Assembly: GCA_036365515.1 (NCBI GenBank)
Contig: CM070877.1
Location: 3,233,001-3,297,000 of the forward strand
DNA: 64,000 bases
Reading direction: 5' to 3'
Source: Torymus aiolomorphi
Lineage: Eukaryota; Arthropoda; Insecta; Hymenoptera; Torymidae
The notes under the pieces are model-generated. The model was given only the letters and a program-made list of their open reading frames with translations, was not told where the DNA came from and did not search any database. This document shows positions 53,946 through 63,997 of this stretch, one piece after another. The translations under genes were made by a program, and so were the position numbers. Numbering within the stretch: the stretch's first letter is position 1; the number at the start of each line of letters is the position of its first letter.

Positions 53946-55672
53946 TTTTATCCAAAAAAAAAAATAGTTTATTGGGATTTTTAATAAAACTAATAAAGAT
54001 GGAAATTTAATTTCTTCATATAAAAATACGCATTTCAATTCTTTACATGCCTGTTCTTTAAAAATCGCGATTTGCTCAATTTTCAAATTTGATACTTTTT
54101 CTGCAAAATCGCAGTATTGATTAAAAACTACCTATAATTAAGTATGTGAATTTAATCGACGAGTTTCGGCGATATCGTACACAAGTATTTTGTAAAATGC
54201 TACACAAATAAAGTCTATGCAGAGAATTTCGGCCCACAAACTATTTATCGAGATAAATTGTGCACAGTTATAATCTACATTAATATGATCTACACATGAT
54301 GTACATTTTAATCGTGTAATCTATCTCAGTGTAGACTATATATGTGTACATTTTTTCTTAATATTGTTTGTGTAGAACTTAGCCGTGATATAAAAGTTCT
54401 GTATAGGGGCTTTGTGTAGATACTAAATGTGTTCAATATCGCTTATATTATCGAATACAACCCAATGCGTAATTTGTTTTTTAGTTGAGTAATTTTATTT
54501 ATTTGACTCACCAATGTTTTATGTATATGTTTTTATAGCTTATTGGTAATCAGATTATTGACTTAATCAACTTATATTTTGATTAATCAATTGTACTAAC
54601 GCATCTAGCGCAAACATTTATCTTTATTTACGTTTCAAGAAGTGTTTTATTAGTTTTCGAAATTTCGGCCTGTTTAACCACCGATTTTCGGAATGTGTAC
54701 CTATCTGTGATATAACCGTTGATAGTTTTTATTTCGACAATTTGAATTTTCGGATATTTCATTTTCGTTACCATGAACCATTGTCAAAATTATTTACGAA
54801 ACTTTTGACCACTGTCAAAATTATTTTCGGAACTATTGACCATTTATAACTTTCTCGTAGGAATTTTTCCTATTAGATTAGAACCTTATTCCGATGATTT
54901 AGCTATCGGTTAATATACCTATCGGGATTTTCGCTATCGGAATTTCTGACCATTGTAATTCTTAACCCCCCCTAGAAAATACATCTATTTTATCCATAAA
55001 ATGTTTTCAAATTGTTCAAAAGAACTTTCCATTTTTTATAAAATGGTCAAGGGAATCAGAGATTTCAATTCTTAAGAACATCTCTTTCCTCACTTTTGTT
55101 GTAACATATTGTTTTCTTGATTTTTTTCATAAAAATGCGTAAAGTTACAAATGGCCTTGGCATCAGTAAAATGATACCTATTATGGAGTCGTTCGCGTCA
55201 CCCCCCCCCTCCCCCGCGAGCGCCAAATCATGCTAGTTATAACTCGTGTCTGCGATACTAAAATGTACTATTAAAAAATGAACATTCAGCGTTTTAGACG
55301 TACCTTTTCTTAGCTTTTTTATTGTGATATTTGTTTTTTGTAAATTTTGCGTTTTAACTTTAAAAATGTTGGCAATATGTCTCTGCGCAGGTGCACAGAG
55401 AAAAGAAAATCTTAACTGTTAATGAACGGACGTTTTGATATGGACAAATGGAATGTTCATTTAAAATTAGACAAATTCGTTAACAGTTAAGTCACAAATC
55501 GTTTGAGTAAACAAATCTAACTTAATTCTTAACGAAATCATCTAACTATAAATGACCATTCCATTTGTCCATATCCAATCGTCCGTTCGTTAACAGTTAA
55601 GATTTTTTGCTTTCTCAAAGAGAAAGCTTATTAACGGTCAAATTTTTCGTCCCCGAGATTTCGATGATTTTA

Positions 55673-56134
55673 TAGGGATTAAAAATCCTTCTTGGTACTC
55701 AGGTGGTCTATAAAGAATGGAAAAATAGTAAATGAAAAGAACAAATTCATTTGCGTTTTTAATATATAAATATTAATTTATTTGTATACAAAATTGATTA
55801 AATTATTTATCTCATTTGTTTACATTTAAGATTACACTTATACATAAGATTATACTGATTATATTTATAATACTAATAGTTACTACATGAGTATTATATT
55901 AAGAAATTAGAGTATACAGTACAATATAATCGCAGAAAAATTAACTATATGTTAATATAATCTAAATAATTCAAAAATAAATTGCGTAGTATATGATTTT
56001 ATTAATATAATCAAAGTAGACATCATTTTTATTTAAAAATGATGTCTAAATAAATCATAAAATTACAATGATTTAAAATAAAATACAAAATATTCCAATT
56101 AATAAATGATAAAAAATTAGAAGCAACTTCAAAC
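55673..56134. other. gene-free AT-rich DNA
   Basis: Downstream (3') flank of the minus-strand gene remnant. It contains a small palindrome ATGATGTCTAAATAA / TTATTTAAAAATGATGTC near 56020. Nothing else supportable. Confidence 0.5.
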
Positions 56135-56816
56135 TTACAACATTTGTTTCAATTTTTCTATATTTTGTTCGGTTAAAATTCGCTCCATTTCTGCTGCTAT
56201 AGAGCAACTTTCTTTGGCGACATACTCTACAATCGGTTCAATGATCCTTTCCTGTTTTTTAAACATCTGCTGGTTCATATTTTGAAGATCCATGGTTGTC
56301 AATAAGCTGTTCAACTGCGTATTACCTATTCCACTGTGTTGTGCTCCTAAAAATTTATTTATAATAAATAAATAAAATATACAAAAGAGACTTAAACACT
56401 AATGCATATTATTTAGATTTACCTAAAACTGTTTTAGTATTTATTGTATAAATCTGCTTTCCTGTTGTTGGACTCTTGTAAACTTCTTGACTTTTCACTG
56501 AATTAAGTGCTAAGCAGTCGGAGCATCGAACTTGAAATACTGAGCCTAGGCTTTCTGTTTTTTCTTTCTCAATGTCTTAGAGTAATAACGGTTTTGTACA
56601 TAGCGAACAGTACATGTTGTTTCTCATGTACTCAATATCAACAATCCGGTTGCCTTCCAGTTTACCGTGTACATTGTCAGAAATGTCTGCTTCAATCTTT
56701 GCAGGTTTCTTTCTCCGTTTTCCATTATTTGTCCTTTGGACCATGGCATTGTAAAATTTCGCTGATACATATTTACCCTTCCATCTAAATTTCGTCTCTG
56801 GAGGTTTATCTGACAT
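56135..56816 (-). pseudogene. two-exon gene remnant resembling the Mutator-like transposase domain family
   Basis: Exon 1 (56816-56423) starts MSDKPPETKFRWKGKYVSAK and contains a Lys-rich stretch, GNRIVDIEYM and a cysteine pair CSLCTK. A TAA at 56577-56579 interrupts it. The same frame then continues LGSVFQVRCSDCLAL. A 76-bp GT-AG intron (56422-56347, GTAAAT...TTTTTAG) in phase 1 joins exon 2 (56346-56135), which reads GAQHSGIGNTQLNSLLTTMD, LQNMNQQMFKKQERIIEP, AKESCSIAAEMER and stops. The order GRRIVD..., Cys-x2-Cys pairs, then G.G.TQ...L....P.M....F...E.......VAKESC is that of an insect/cnidarian protein family annotated as Mutator-like transposase domain. It is far shorter (about 200 codons) than usual. 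It could be a truncated pseudogene or, if the stop is bypassed or an error, a small domesticated protein. Confidence 0.6.
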
Positions 56817-57229
56817 TTTCTTTTAGGTTAGCCTACTGCATTTATCGGTTGGAGTACACGTTTCAGAGCAGCTACTAGTCGGCGTAGGCTTAATAGCACG
56901 CTAATGCGATTGCTCGTCAGTAGCTGCAGTGCATCCAACTTCGTAATTTTAAAATTTTAATTTAGCGCTGTTGCCAAATGTAGTTCCGAGATTTTCGATT
57001 AAAAATAAATACATTTAATTAATTAAACAATAATATTGAACCCAGAAATAAGATTAAATATTATTTTAATTGTACTCTAGAATTATTTACAGTAATAATT
57101 TTATTTATTAAGGCATTTTAGAACTTATAAATTTTTTTATTTACAGTTGTCATTACTTCAATCTTTCCTATGCTTTAACATAGAAACCCCCGGCAGCCCC
57201 CCCCCCCTTCCCCTCATGGCTACATCAAC
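56817..57229. other. upstream flank of the gene remnant, with poly-C at 57189-57212
   Basis: GC-moderate 56820-56990 could hold the promoter and 5' UTR of the minus-strand gene; no clear TATA. Then AT-rich DNA and the run CCCCGGCAGCCCCCCCCCCC. Confidence 0.4.
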
Positions 57230-58000
57230 CACCTTAAACTGTTGTACATATTTGCTCATGGACCAATCAAATTATTATGTAATAGATTATTAATTCAAAT
57301 ATTTTTAATAAGATTTTCAAGAAAGTTATGTATATAAAAAAATATCGACAAAGCTTTTATTATTAATTCAAGTACTTTTAATAAGAATTTCAAGAAAGTT
57401 ATGTATATAAAAGAATATCGAGAAAGCTTTTATTTTCAATTTTTCTTAATTCATAAACTGATTGTTTTAATTTCACAAGTTGCGTAGCAATGATCGGTTA
57501 TTAATTCAAGTGGTTTGGTGTAAAAATTGTAAGAAATCCAAGTGTTGAGAATAATGTAATTAATGATTGGTTCATGGTGTGGGACGCTAAATTTCAGAGG
57601 AGCCATCTGTTTTGTAAACATTATAGTGCATGAAGCGATTATATAAATTACTGTCATAGCTAGGTTTTGAATCTGCAATCAATATCTTAATTTGTGGATT
57701 GTGACCCAGTAGTGTGTCTGAATCTACGATCCTTGCAAGCCTTTGACGTTTATGACATTTATTTGAAATATCAATCTGAGCCTTTGGTTTGAGAAGCATT
57801 ATTTTTCTACTTCAACAAATTTAGTCGATGCCAGTGCTTTATACACTTAAGCTGTTATACATATTTGCTCATGAAACAATCAAATTATTATATAATAGAT
57901 TATTAATTCATGTATTTTTAATCTCTGTATTTTCTTCTTCACTTCGAAAACTTGTTTTATAATCATAAGCTTGATCATCCATTAAACTACCATTTTAAAA
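57230..58000. repeat. dispersed repeat, relative of 5.5 kb and 26.4 kb, internally duplicated
   Basis: GTTGTACATATTTGCTCATG and AATAGATTATTAATTCA occur at 57240-57300 and 57850-57915. TCTGAGCC...GTCGATGCCAGTGCTTT (57777-57840) matches the coding frame at 26400-26460 but is frameshifted. AAAGCTTTTATT and TTCTTAATTCATAAACTG match 5765-5800. Confidence 0.6.
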
Positions 58001-58264
58001 CAGTGAAACTGGAGTTCTTATGTTTGCCATTTCTGTGCCGAATAATAACCATCCGCTTCAGGATCTAAGAGGCTTCCAAGTTTGAAGCCCTGGCTTCAAT
58101 TGCCTTAAACATCTTTCTAAAATAAACTTGTTCAAAGTCCTACATCGTGCACGCTATATCTGCAAAGAAATAATAAATGTAACGATGAGAGGAAAAGCGC
58201 AGAGGCACGCATTTGCAAAAATATTATAAAGTATTCTGTTCATAGATTTTGATTTTACCTGAAT

Positions 58265-58572
58265 CTACTCTGTTGCCGCCAACCTGTAACGTCGTCCCGG
58301 AGCCTGTAAGAATAGAAGAGTACCAATCAGCCCAATAGAAAAAAAGGTTAGGAACGAGTTAAGGCTTACCGAAACTGCACTGTTAAAGCATCGCTGTACT
58401 TTCTGCGCCAGGCACGTCGCTGCCGTAACCACAATCGTGAAGAGGACCGTCGCACGTGCCAAGGAGATGAATTGTACTCCCCATCATCACTGTAAGGAAC
58501 ACCAGGCAGCAGGCATTGGCCGCAGTACTTATCGCGCTTATAAACAGTAACGCCGAAACGCGCGGCGCACAT
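58265..58572 (-). other. possible small spliced gene or relic, minus strand
   Basis: Two minus-strand frames are possible. One starts MCAARFGVTVYKRDKYCGQC and contains LLPGVPYSDDGEYNSSPWHV. The other, from 58462, begins MARATVLFTIVVTAATCLAQ, which looks like a signal peptide. Both run into GTAAGCCTTAACTCGTTCC (near 58371). A likely 68-bp intron ends TATTCTTACAG near 58303, followed by GCTCCGGGACGACG and a stop within 40-55 bp. A diverged relative with the same donor context and GVP-SDDG peptide lies at 35510-35580. I do not recognise the product. Confidence 0.35.
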
Positions 58573-58794
58573 AGCTACAGCCGATCAGCTGGCCCGCCAT
58601 TCCACAGGCATGCCAGCTGCCGAAAAACAGAAATGACCGTAACCCAGATAACAGCGCGTGCCGGGCAGATTCAGCGCAAGCAATCCGGCATGGCGTGCCG
58701 CCCATCTGCCGTCATTGTTTTGTCACGCGTAGGATCACACAACCTCTCTTTTAACAACAGTTTACGGTTATAAATACCGATTATAAAGAAAAAA
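58573..58794. other. GC-rich flank, no gene seen
   Basis: The 85-codon plus frame 58516-58773 overlaps the preceding unit in antisense and has no recognisable domain. Confidence 0.4.
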
Positions 58795-60810
58795 CCGCTG
58801 CCAATTCATTGGCACGTAGCTTCCTCAAACTTAATTTATTGATCCCTTTAATTTTTACTTCTAATATTTAAAATTTAATTCTAATATTCAAAAGTCCAAG
58901 ATGGAGGATAGTGGGCTGCCACCGGAGGCAGTCCCTCCCGATATATACTATCGATGTCACAATACGCAAGCGGTTAAAACGGTAGTATGTATATGGTGTT
59001 GCAATGTTTTTCATAAAAGTGACTTTAATAGAAAAAAAAATGTAAGATACATAAACAGTGTGTTAGTTGTTTGTGATGAACACGATTTGAACATAACCTC
59101 AAATCAAGATCCCACACGTGCTGTGTTACTAAAACTACAAGAAGATCTGCAAACCAAAACTAAAGCGATTGAGAATCTTAGTAAAAACTATAGGAAAATA
59201 GAATCAGAGTACAGTAAACTTAAAATCAACTATGAAGGCCTCCTTCAAGAAAACAGAATGCAAGTTGATGAGCTGGATGAGACTACATGCGAAGACAAAG
59301 ACAGTGATAAAGTAAGTGCACTAATAACAAAAAACCAGCTGCTTAGGGAACTAAATACTGAATTGAAACATAAAAATCTGCTTTTAAACGAAATTCTAAC
59401 GAAAGAAAAAGAACGACCGAGTAAATACAAGGAAACATATGCAGATATAATGTCAAAAAAGATACACGTACCACAATCCAAAAAAGTGCCGAAAATTGTA
59501 GTGACAAGAAAAGACAAAGAAGAGAAATCGGTGATAAAGGAAAAAGTATTCCACTATCTACTTAAAGAAAAATCAATCCAAACGAAAAAAATTGATATGA
59601 AAAGTAAAGATGTAATTTCAATAACATGCATGAACGAGGAAAGTGCCAATACAGCAAAAAGATTACTAGACGCCAAGCTCAACCACCTCTACAAGGTCGA
59701 AGAAGAACAGCTTAGTAAGCCTGTCATAAGAATAACTGGCATCGAAAATGAATTCAAGTCTGATATAAAAGCAATCGAAAATGACATAAACCAAAGAAAT
59801 TTTTCAAATTTAGATACAAAGGGTAACGTATTACACGTAGCTGGCAATGACAAAAGCAGTAAAGTAACGGTCATCATGCAAATAACGGGTGAAATGCACA
59901 AACATATTAAAGAAAATAAAGACAGATTATTCGTTGGTTATCAGAATTGCAAAGTTTACGATATAATAAATGTGAAACCATGTTATAAGTGTGGTAGATT
60001 GGGTCATAATGGCCAAAGGTGTAAGAACAGCCCAACCTGTTCAAAATGTGCGGGAACGCATCTAACAGAAAAGTGCACATTAGAGAAACAGTGCTGCGTC
60101 AACTGTAGCTTCTCAAATAAGACATTTGGAAACGACTATAATACTGATCATGTTACCACTCACAGACAAGAATGCAAAATTTTGAATGCTAAGGTAAACA
60201 AGGCTATGAACACTACTGAATATATAATAAAACCTGACTTATCGAGATACCTCGGTAAGGTAGATAACTTCAAGAAACGGACGCAAGAGTTAACTAAATC
60301 ACCAACTACATTACAAACTCAGGTGGGCGGAACTGAATTAATACTGGCAAAACCCAGGCTTGAAAATTCGTCTTCACTTACATCGATAACAACAAGATCT
60401 AGATTCTACTCACAAGACCTCACCCTCAGTTCGCCTACCAAAAATACGCAAGAGGGATCAACAAACTTTTAATTTAAGTGATACAAACTTTGGCAGTGAG
60501 ATTGAAAATTTTAAAAAAGCTCTATTGCAAAAATGTTAATAGGAAACATGAACTAAAAAATAAACTAAAAAATATATATAATAAACAAATGTATACATAT
60601 TGTTTTACTTGCGTTAAGTTTTGAGAATTCTATTGACAATATTAAATGTTTAAGGTTTAAATATTTAATACTTAGTATATAAGCTTTAGTGTATAAGTAT
60701 AGTCTTAAGTATTCATGTACCAGCCCTCGTACAGGTAGTTAATATCTATCTCTGAGGACTTTACTCTATGTAATTTTGTTCTGGTTTAATAAATAAAATA
60801 AAATAAATAA
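58795..60810 (+). mobile_element. gag-only non-LTR retrotransposon (ORF2 missing)
   Basis: A full ORF1 is followed directly by about 340 bp of 3' UTR and a tail AATAAATAAAATAAAATAAATAA (to 60810). No endonuclease or reverse transcriptase sequence lies between. The start is uncertain: the conserved CCGCTGCCAATTCATTGGC block at 58795-58850 may be the element's 5' end or a flanking repeat. The (TAAA/TAA)-type tail is like I/Jockey-type elements. It is comparable in layout to the ORF1-only HAL1 elements of mammals. Confidence 0.7.
58901..60472 (+). CDS. non-LTR retrotransposon ORF1 protein (zinc finger, coiled coil, CCHC knuckles)
   Basis: Open for 523 codons from ATG 58901 (AAGATGG context). 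Residues 18-60 hold spaced cysteines (YRCHN, CIWCCNVFH, VVCDEH) like a PHD/RING-type finger. Residues about 68-165 are Lys/Glu-rich with heptad spacing, probably a coiled coil. Residues about 210-340 (VFHYLLKEKSIQTKKIDM to KVTVIMQITGEMHKH) fit the RRM-like region of ORF1 proteins. Knuckles start at 361 with CYKCGRLGHNGQRC, then CSKCAGTHLTEKC and a further Cys/His cluster CCVNCSF...HVTTHRQEC. The tail is Ser/Thr-rich. It would bind element RNA. The frame is intact without its partner ORF2, so it would need enzyme from another element, or may be a retained gag protein. Confidence 0.82.
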   Translation: MEDSGLPPEAVPPDIYYRCHNTQAVKTVVCIWCCNVFHKSDFNRKKNVRYINSVLVVCDEHDLNITSNQDPTRAVLLKLQEDLQTKTKAIENLSKNYRKIESEYSKLKINYEGLLQENRMQVDELDETTCEDKDSDKVSALITKNQLLRELNTELKHKNLLLNEILTKEKERPSKYKETYADIMSKKIHVPQSKKVPKIVVTRKDKEEKSVIKEKVFHYLLKEKSIQTKKIDMKSKDVISITCMNEESANTAKRLLDAKLNHLYKVEEEQLSKPVIRITGIENEFKSDIKAIENDINQRNFSNLDTKGNVLHVAGNDKSSKVTVIMQITGEMHKHIKENKDRLFVGYQNCKVYDIINVKPCYKCGRLGHNGQRCKNSPTCSKCAGTHLTEKCTLEKQCCVNCSFSNKTFGNDYNTDHVTTHRQECKILNAKVNKAMNTTEYIIKPDLSRYLGKVDNFKKRTQELTKSPTTLQTQVGGTELILAKPRLENSSSLTSITTRSRFYSQDLTLSSPTKNTQEGSTNF

Positions 60811-60895
60811 TACTTTATCTTGTACGGTTAGACTAACTAGTAGAGGGTCATGGGTCCGGATTCAGCTTAAACTGTGCGTTATATCTTTTCTTGTA
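60473..60895 (+). other. 3' UTR and tail of the gag-only element
   Basis: AAAAATGTTAATAGGAAACATGAAC near 60530 might be the remnant start of ORF2. The rest is AT-rich with CAGCCCTCGTACAGGTAGTT and GAGGACTTTACTCTATG, then AATAAA-type repeats. The element ends near 60810; the remainder is flank. Confidence 0.5.
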
Positions 60896-61445
60896 ATAAA
60901 CCGATTTTTTTGGGCAACGAAATTGATCTGAAGATATATAAAAGCTACATCTGTGCCAAATTTCAGGACGATTGGGTAATTTTTGCTCTTGCTATCGTGC
61001 GAAAACGAAAACGCAAATTTTTTCTAAAATAATTTTTTTCTAAAAAACAAATGAAGATAATCTCCTGAAATTTTAACCAAATATAGTCTTCTATAAATTT
61101 AATAAGTGGTTAAAATTTTAAGTCGATAAATCAAGTAATCTCTGAGAAAATGCGATTCGAAAATTTTTTTAAAAAATTTTTTACCTCAAATATCTTTTTT
61201 CGTAATGGACCGATTTTTTTGGGCAACGAACTCGATCTGAAGGTATATAAAAGCCACATCTGTGCCAAATTTCAGGATGATTGGATAATTTTTGCTCTAG
61301 TTATCGTGCGACAACGAAAGCGCAAATTTTTTCTAAAATAATTCTTTTCTAAAAAACAAATGAAGATCATCTCTTGAAATTTTAACCAAATATAGTCTTC
61401 TATAAGTTTAATAAGTGGTTAAAATTTTAAGTAGATAAATAAAAT
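60896..61445. repeat. about 300-bp direct tandem duplication
   Basis: GACCGATTTTTTTGGGCAAC or variant begins each copy (about 60900 and 61207). AGCYACATCTGTGCCAAATT, TTATCGTGCGA and CTGAAATTTTAACCAAATAT follow in both. Short frames are shared repeat translation. Related to blocks at 13830 and 40380. Confidence 0.88.
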
Positions 61446-61559
61446 ATTATTTGAGAAATTAATTTATGAAATATAAAAAAGTTTTCCTTAATAACAAATG
61501 ACAAAGTGAAGATATTTCAAATTTTAAAAAAGGAAAATATAGGTAATTTAAATACCTTT

Positions 61560-61915
61560 CAAGAAAAGTTTATTATATTATGTAATAATGACTGTAAGAT
61601 ATGAAAAAATCAAAAAAACTGAAAATTCAAAATTCGTTTTTTGGTTATAAAACAAAAGAAAATCAATAAAAACGTGAGACAAAGAGCTTTACCCGACGAA
61701 AATCGGTCCATTCGTTTCGGAGATACGAAGAGTTCAAATACACACACACACACACACACACACGCGCGCACACACACACCACACATACACCCACGAAAAC
61801 AAAAATGATCAAAATCAACTAATATACACATATATCGCCTTAAAACATCTTTTTGAACATTTTTTTTTTTTCGAAAATTTTTTGCACCGTTACAAAGTCC
61901 TCTATGAGGAAGCAA
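61560..61915 (-). repeat. GCTTCCTC-family repeat, fuller copy with (CA)n
   Basis: Read on the minus strand it starts TTTTTGCTTCCTCATAGAGG, then TTTGTAACGGTGCAAAAAAT, (TG)n (61739-61790), GTATCTCCGAAACGAATGGA, CCGATTTTCGTCGGG and TTATAACCAAAAAACG. It is the best reference copy for the halves at 12531 and 40841. Confidence 0.75.
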
Positions 61916-62089
61916 AAACGTTTAATTAAATAATACACTTAGAACCGGCGCAGCGCCAGCGCAGCATAAGGCTCCCGGCACATAAGAGCTATTGCACGCG
62001 AACGGATGGCATAATAAAGTGTTAGATAAAATTTTAAGTATCTTATTGCTTTCAGTATCTGAGGTTTACGTAAATAACCAAGTAAGATT

Positions 62090-62255
62090 GAGATCATCAT
62101 ACCTAAGAAAATACACGTTTGATTATATTATTTCAAAAAATTTTACTAATGTAATCATTTTATCGAACTTCTTGAAGAAACATTCAAATTTAAAACATTT
62201 TTGAATAACAATACTACCATTTAATAATGATATTAAACATATACTATAATAAACT
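62090..62255. repeat. second copy of the 32270-32440 repeat
   Basis: Same phrases in the same order, a few percent diverged, with similar flanks to ACTATAATAAAC. Confidence 0.7.
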
Positions 62256-62357
62256 CTCATAACCTTATCACACTATGTAATTATCATTTTCTCTTAAAAA
62301 TTTGTCAAATCTATCTCAAAAAACATTTTACAAAAGTTTAAACTAAGGCAAGTATTA

Positions 62358-62460
62358 GTCTCTCTCTCCCTCCCTCTATCCGTCCCTCTCTTTCCCGCCC
62401 CTCTATCTCTCTCTCTCTCTCTTCTCCCCCCCCCTCGCTCTCTCTCTCTCTCTCTCTCTC
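62358..62460. repeat. (CT)n microsatellite, imperfect
   Basis: CT-rich run of about 100 bp broken by CCCTCC, CCCGCCCC and CCCCCCCC. Confidence 0.9.
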
Positions 62461-62476
62461 AACATCTCAAACTCAG

Positions 62477-63997
62477 TACCAAAAACTTTAATGAGAGCTT
62501 AAATATTTTTTTAAAACAATCAACACGTTTATTAAAAGCGAAATTTTTAAGTACGTTCTAACAACACACTTTGTTTAGTCCTTTTAATTCTTCGAGTCTC
62601 ATCTATTCAATAAGCACTCTTTACAAATGTTAATAATTTTTTACATGACTATAAAAATAAAAATAATAATATTGTTAATATAAAACTTTCTACGAAAGTA
62701 TAAAATAAGGCAAGTATAGACGTTTTTTCGGTATAATCTATAAAATAATAATATTTATGATTTTTTAAAAGAAATCAAATAAATATACCAGTCAAAAAGT
62801 CTTTCACTTCTTTGAGTCATTGTATGCTGAACAAATTATATGTAAGTAAGTACATTCAAATTGTTCACTGGAAATCAAACAAATGAAAGTTGTGAAATCA
62901 ATTATCTATAGTCAAGTAATGCAAACAACTCTCGGAAACAACTGTATGACTGCTCTCAGAAATTTATTCAAATTTGTTCATCCTTCTATACAAATTAAAC
63001 TCAAGAAAGTACTGAAATCAATTTATTGTAGTCAAGTACCCATAAGTTAACTTGACTGACATAATAGAACTTTTAGTACCATGCGTGTAAAATTACATTT
63101 TACGCCCACGTTGTAACTTTAAAATATTCAGCCAGCGGGCATAAAGTACTACTCAACGCCTAACACGCGCAATAGCTCACATAATACTTCTACAAAACTT
63201 TATAGAAGCTACGCACTTTACGCCCGTGTTTCATTTCTAAAATTCATAAGAATTTTTTCAGATAATTACGAAAAGTCAAAGCCTATATAAAAAAATTACA
63301 TAGTTACCACCACATCACCATTTTTCATTATTCTTTCTCAATTTTGAAATTTCTATAATATTACGCATCTTGGGAGCACAATAAAAGTCTACAGAGCTGC
63401 TCTACCAGGGGTGGTCCTCCAATCTCCCATACATACTTGGCGGGCCCGACGGTTTGCTGAAATTGATTTCAGTACTTTCTTGTGTTTAATTTGTATAGAA
63501 GAATGCACGAATTTGAATACATTCTGAGAACAGTCATACAGTTGTTTCGGAGAGTTGTTTGCATTACTTGACTATCGGTAATTGATTTCACAACTTTCGT
63601 TTGTTTGATGTACAATGAACAATTTGAATGTGTTTACTTACATATAATTTTTTCAGCATAAAATGACTCAAAGAAGTGAAAGACTTTTTGACTGGTATAT
63701 TTATTTGATTTCTTTTAAAAAATCATAAATATTATTATTTTATAGATTATACAGAAAAAACGTCTATACTTGCCTTATTTTATACTTTCGTAGAGTTTTA
63801 TATTAACAATATTATTATTTTTATAGTCATGAAAAAAATTATTACCATTTGTAAAGAGTGCTATTGAATAGATGAGACTAGAAGAATTAAAAGGACTAGA
63901 CAAATTGTGTTGTTAGAACGTACTTAAAAAATTCGCTTTTAATAAATGTGTTGATTGATTTAAAAAAATATTTAAGCTCTCATTAAAGTTTTTGGTA
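62477..63997. mobile_element. 1.52-kb foldback element with about 540-bp arms
   Basis: TACCAAAAACTTTAATGAGA at 62477 and its complement ending at 63997 are the outer ends. The arms match all the way in to GAAAGTACTGAAATCAATTT (63005) and AAATTGATTTCAGTACTTTC (63460), with modest divergence. The spacer is about 430 bp and contains a 5S-like segment. The right end touches the window edge, so the terminus and any target duplication cannot be judged. A solo arm is at 39051-39281. No transposase frame. Confidence 0.88.
63399..63463 (-). ncRNA. 5S rRNA-like segment (3' half), derived
   Basis: Read on the minus strand: AGCAAACCGTCGGGCCCGCC, AAGTATGTATGGGAGA, then GGACCACCCCTGG. This follows the order of the 3' half of eukaryotic 5S rRNA (AGCAGCGTCGGGC, AGTACTTGGATGGGAGACC, GCCTGGGAATACC), with a small insertion before GGACCACC. 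It is not a functional gene: the 5' half and terminal stem are missing. It could be a 5S-derived SINE head or a captured pseudogene. Confidence 0.5.

Larger units (their letters stand above)
47456..55672. repeat. tandem array of about 3.05-kb units, about 2.7 copies
   Basis: Markers recur at constant spacing: TGAAGGAAATATTTGATTAG at 47831, 50835 and 53883; TATGGAGTCGTTCGCGTCAC at 49091, 52134 and 55182. Unit order: foldback, AT-rich part with TCGATGAGTTTCGGCGATAT or variant, CCGATAG-word block, poly-C, a 200-bp inverted repeat, (GT)n, one GATAATATTAAGTCGG repeat, then the next foldback. The last two units are almost identical, including microsatellites, so duplication is recent. The first lacks 39 bp near 48685 and differs in its foldback. 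Similarity ends at 55672. No gene is present; repeated 82-100-codon frames are foldback or CA-repeat translation. Confidence 0.93.

Noticed and set aside
59245..59901. Minus frames across the gag-only ORF1
   Set aside because: Antisense shadows, Ser/Leu-rich, of the Lys/Glu-rich coiled coil.
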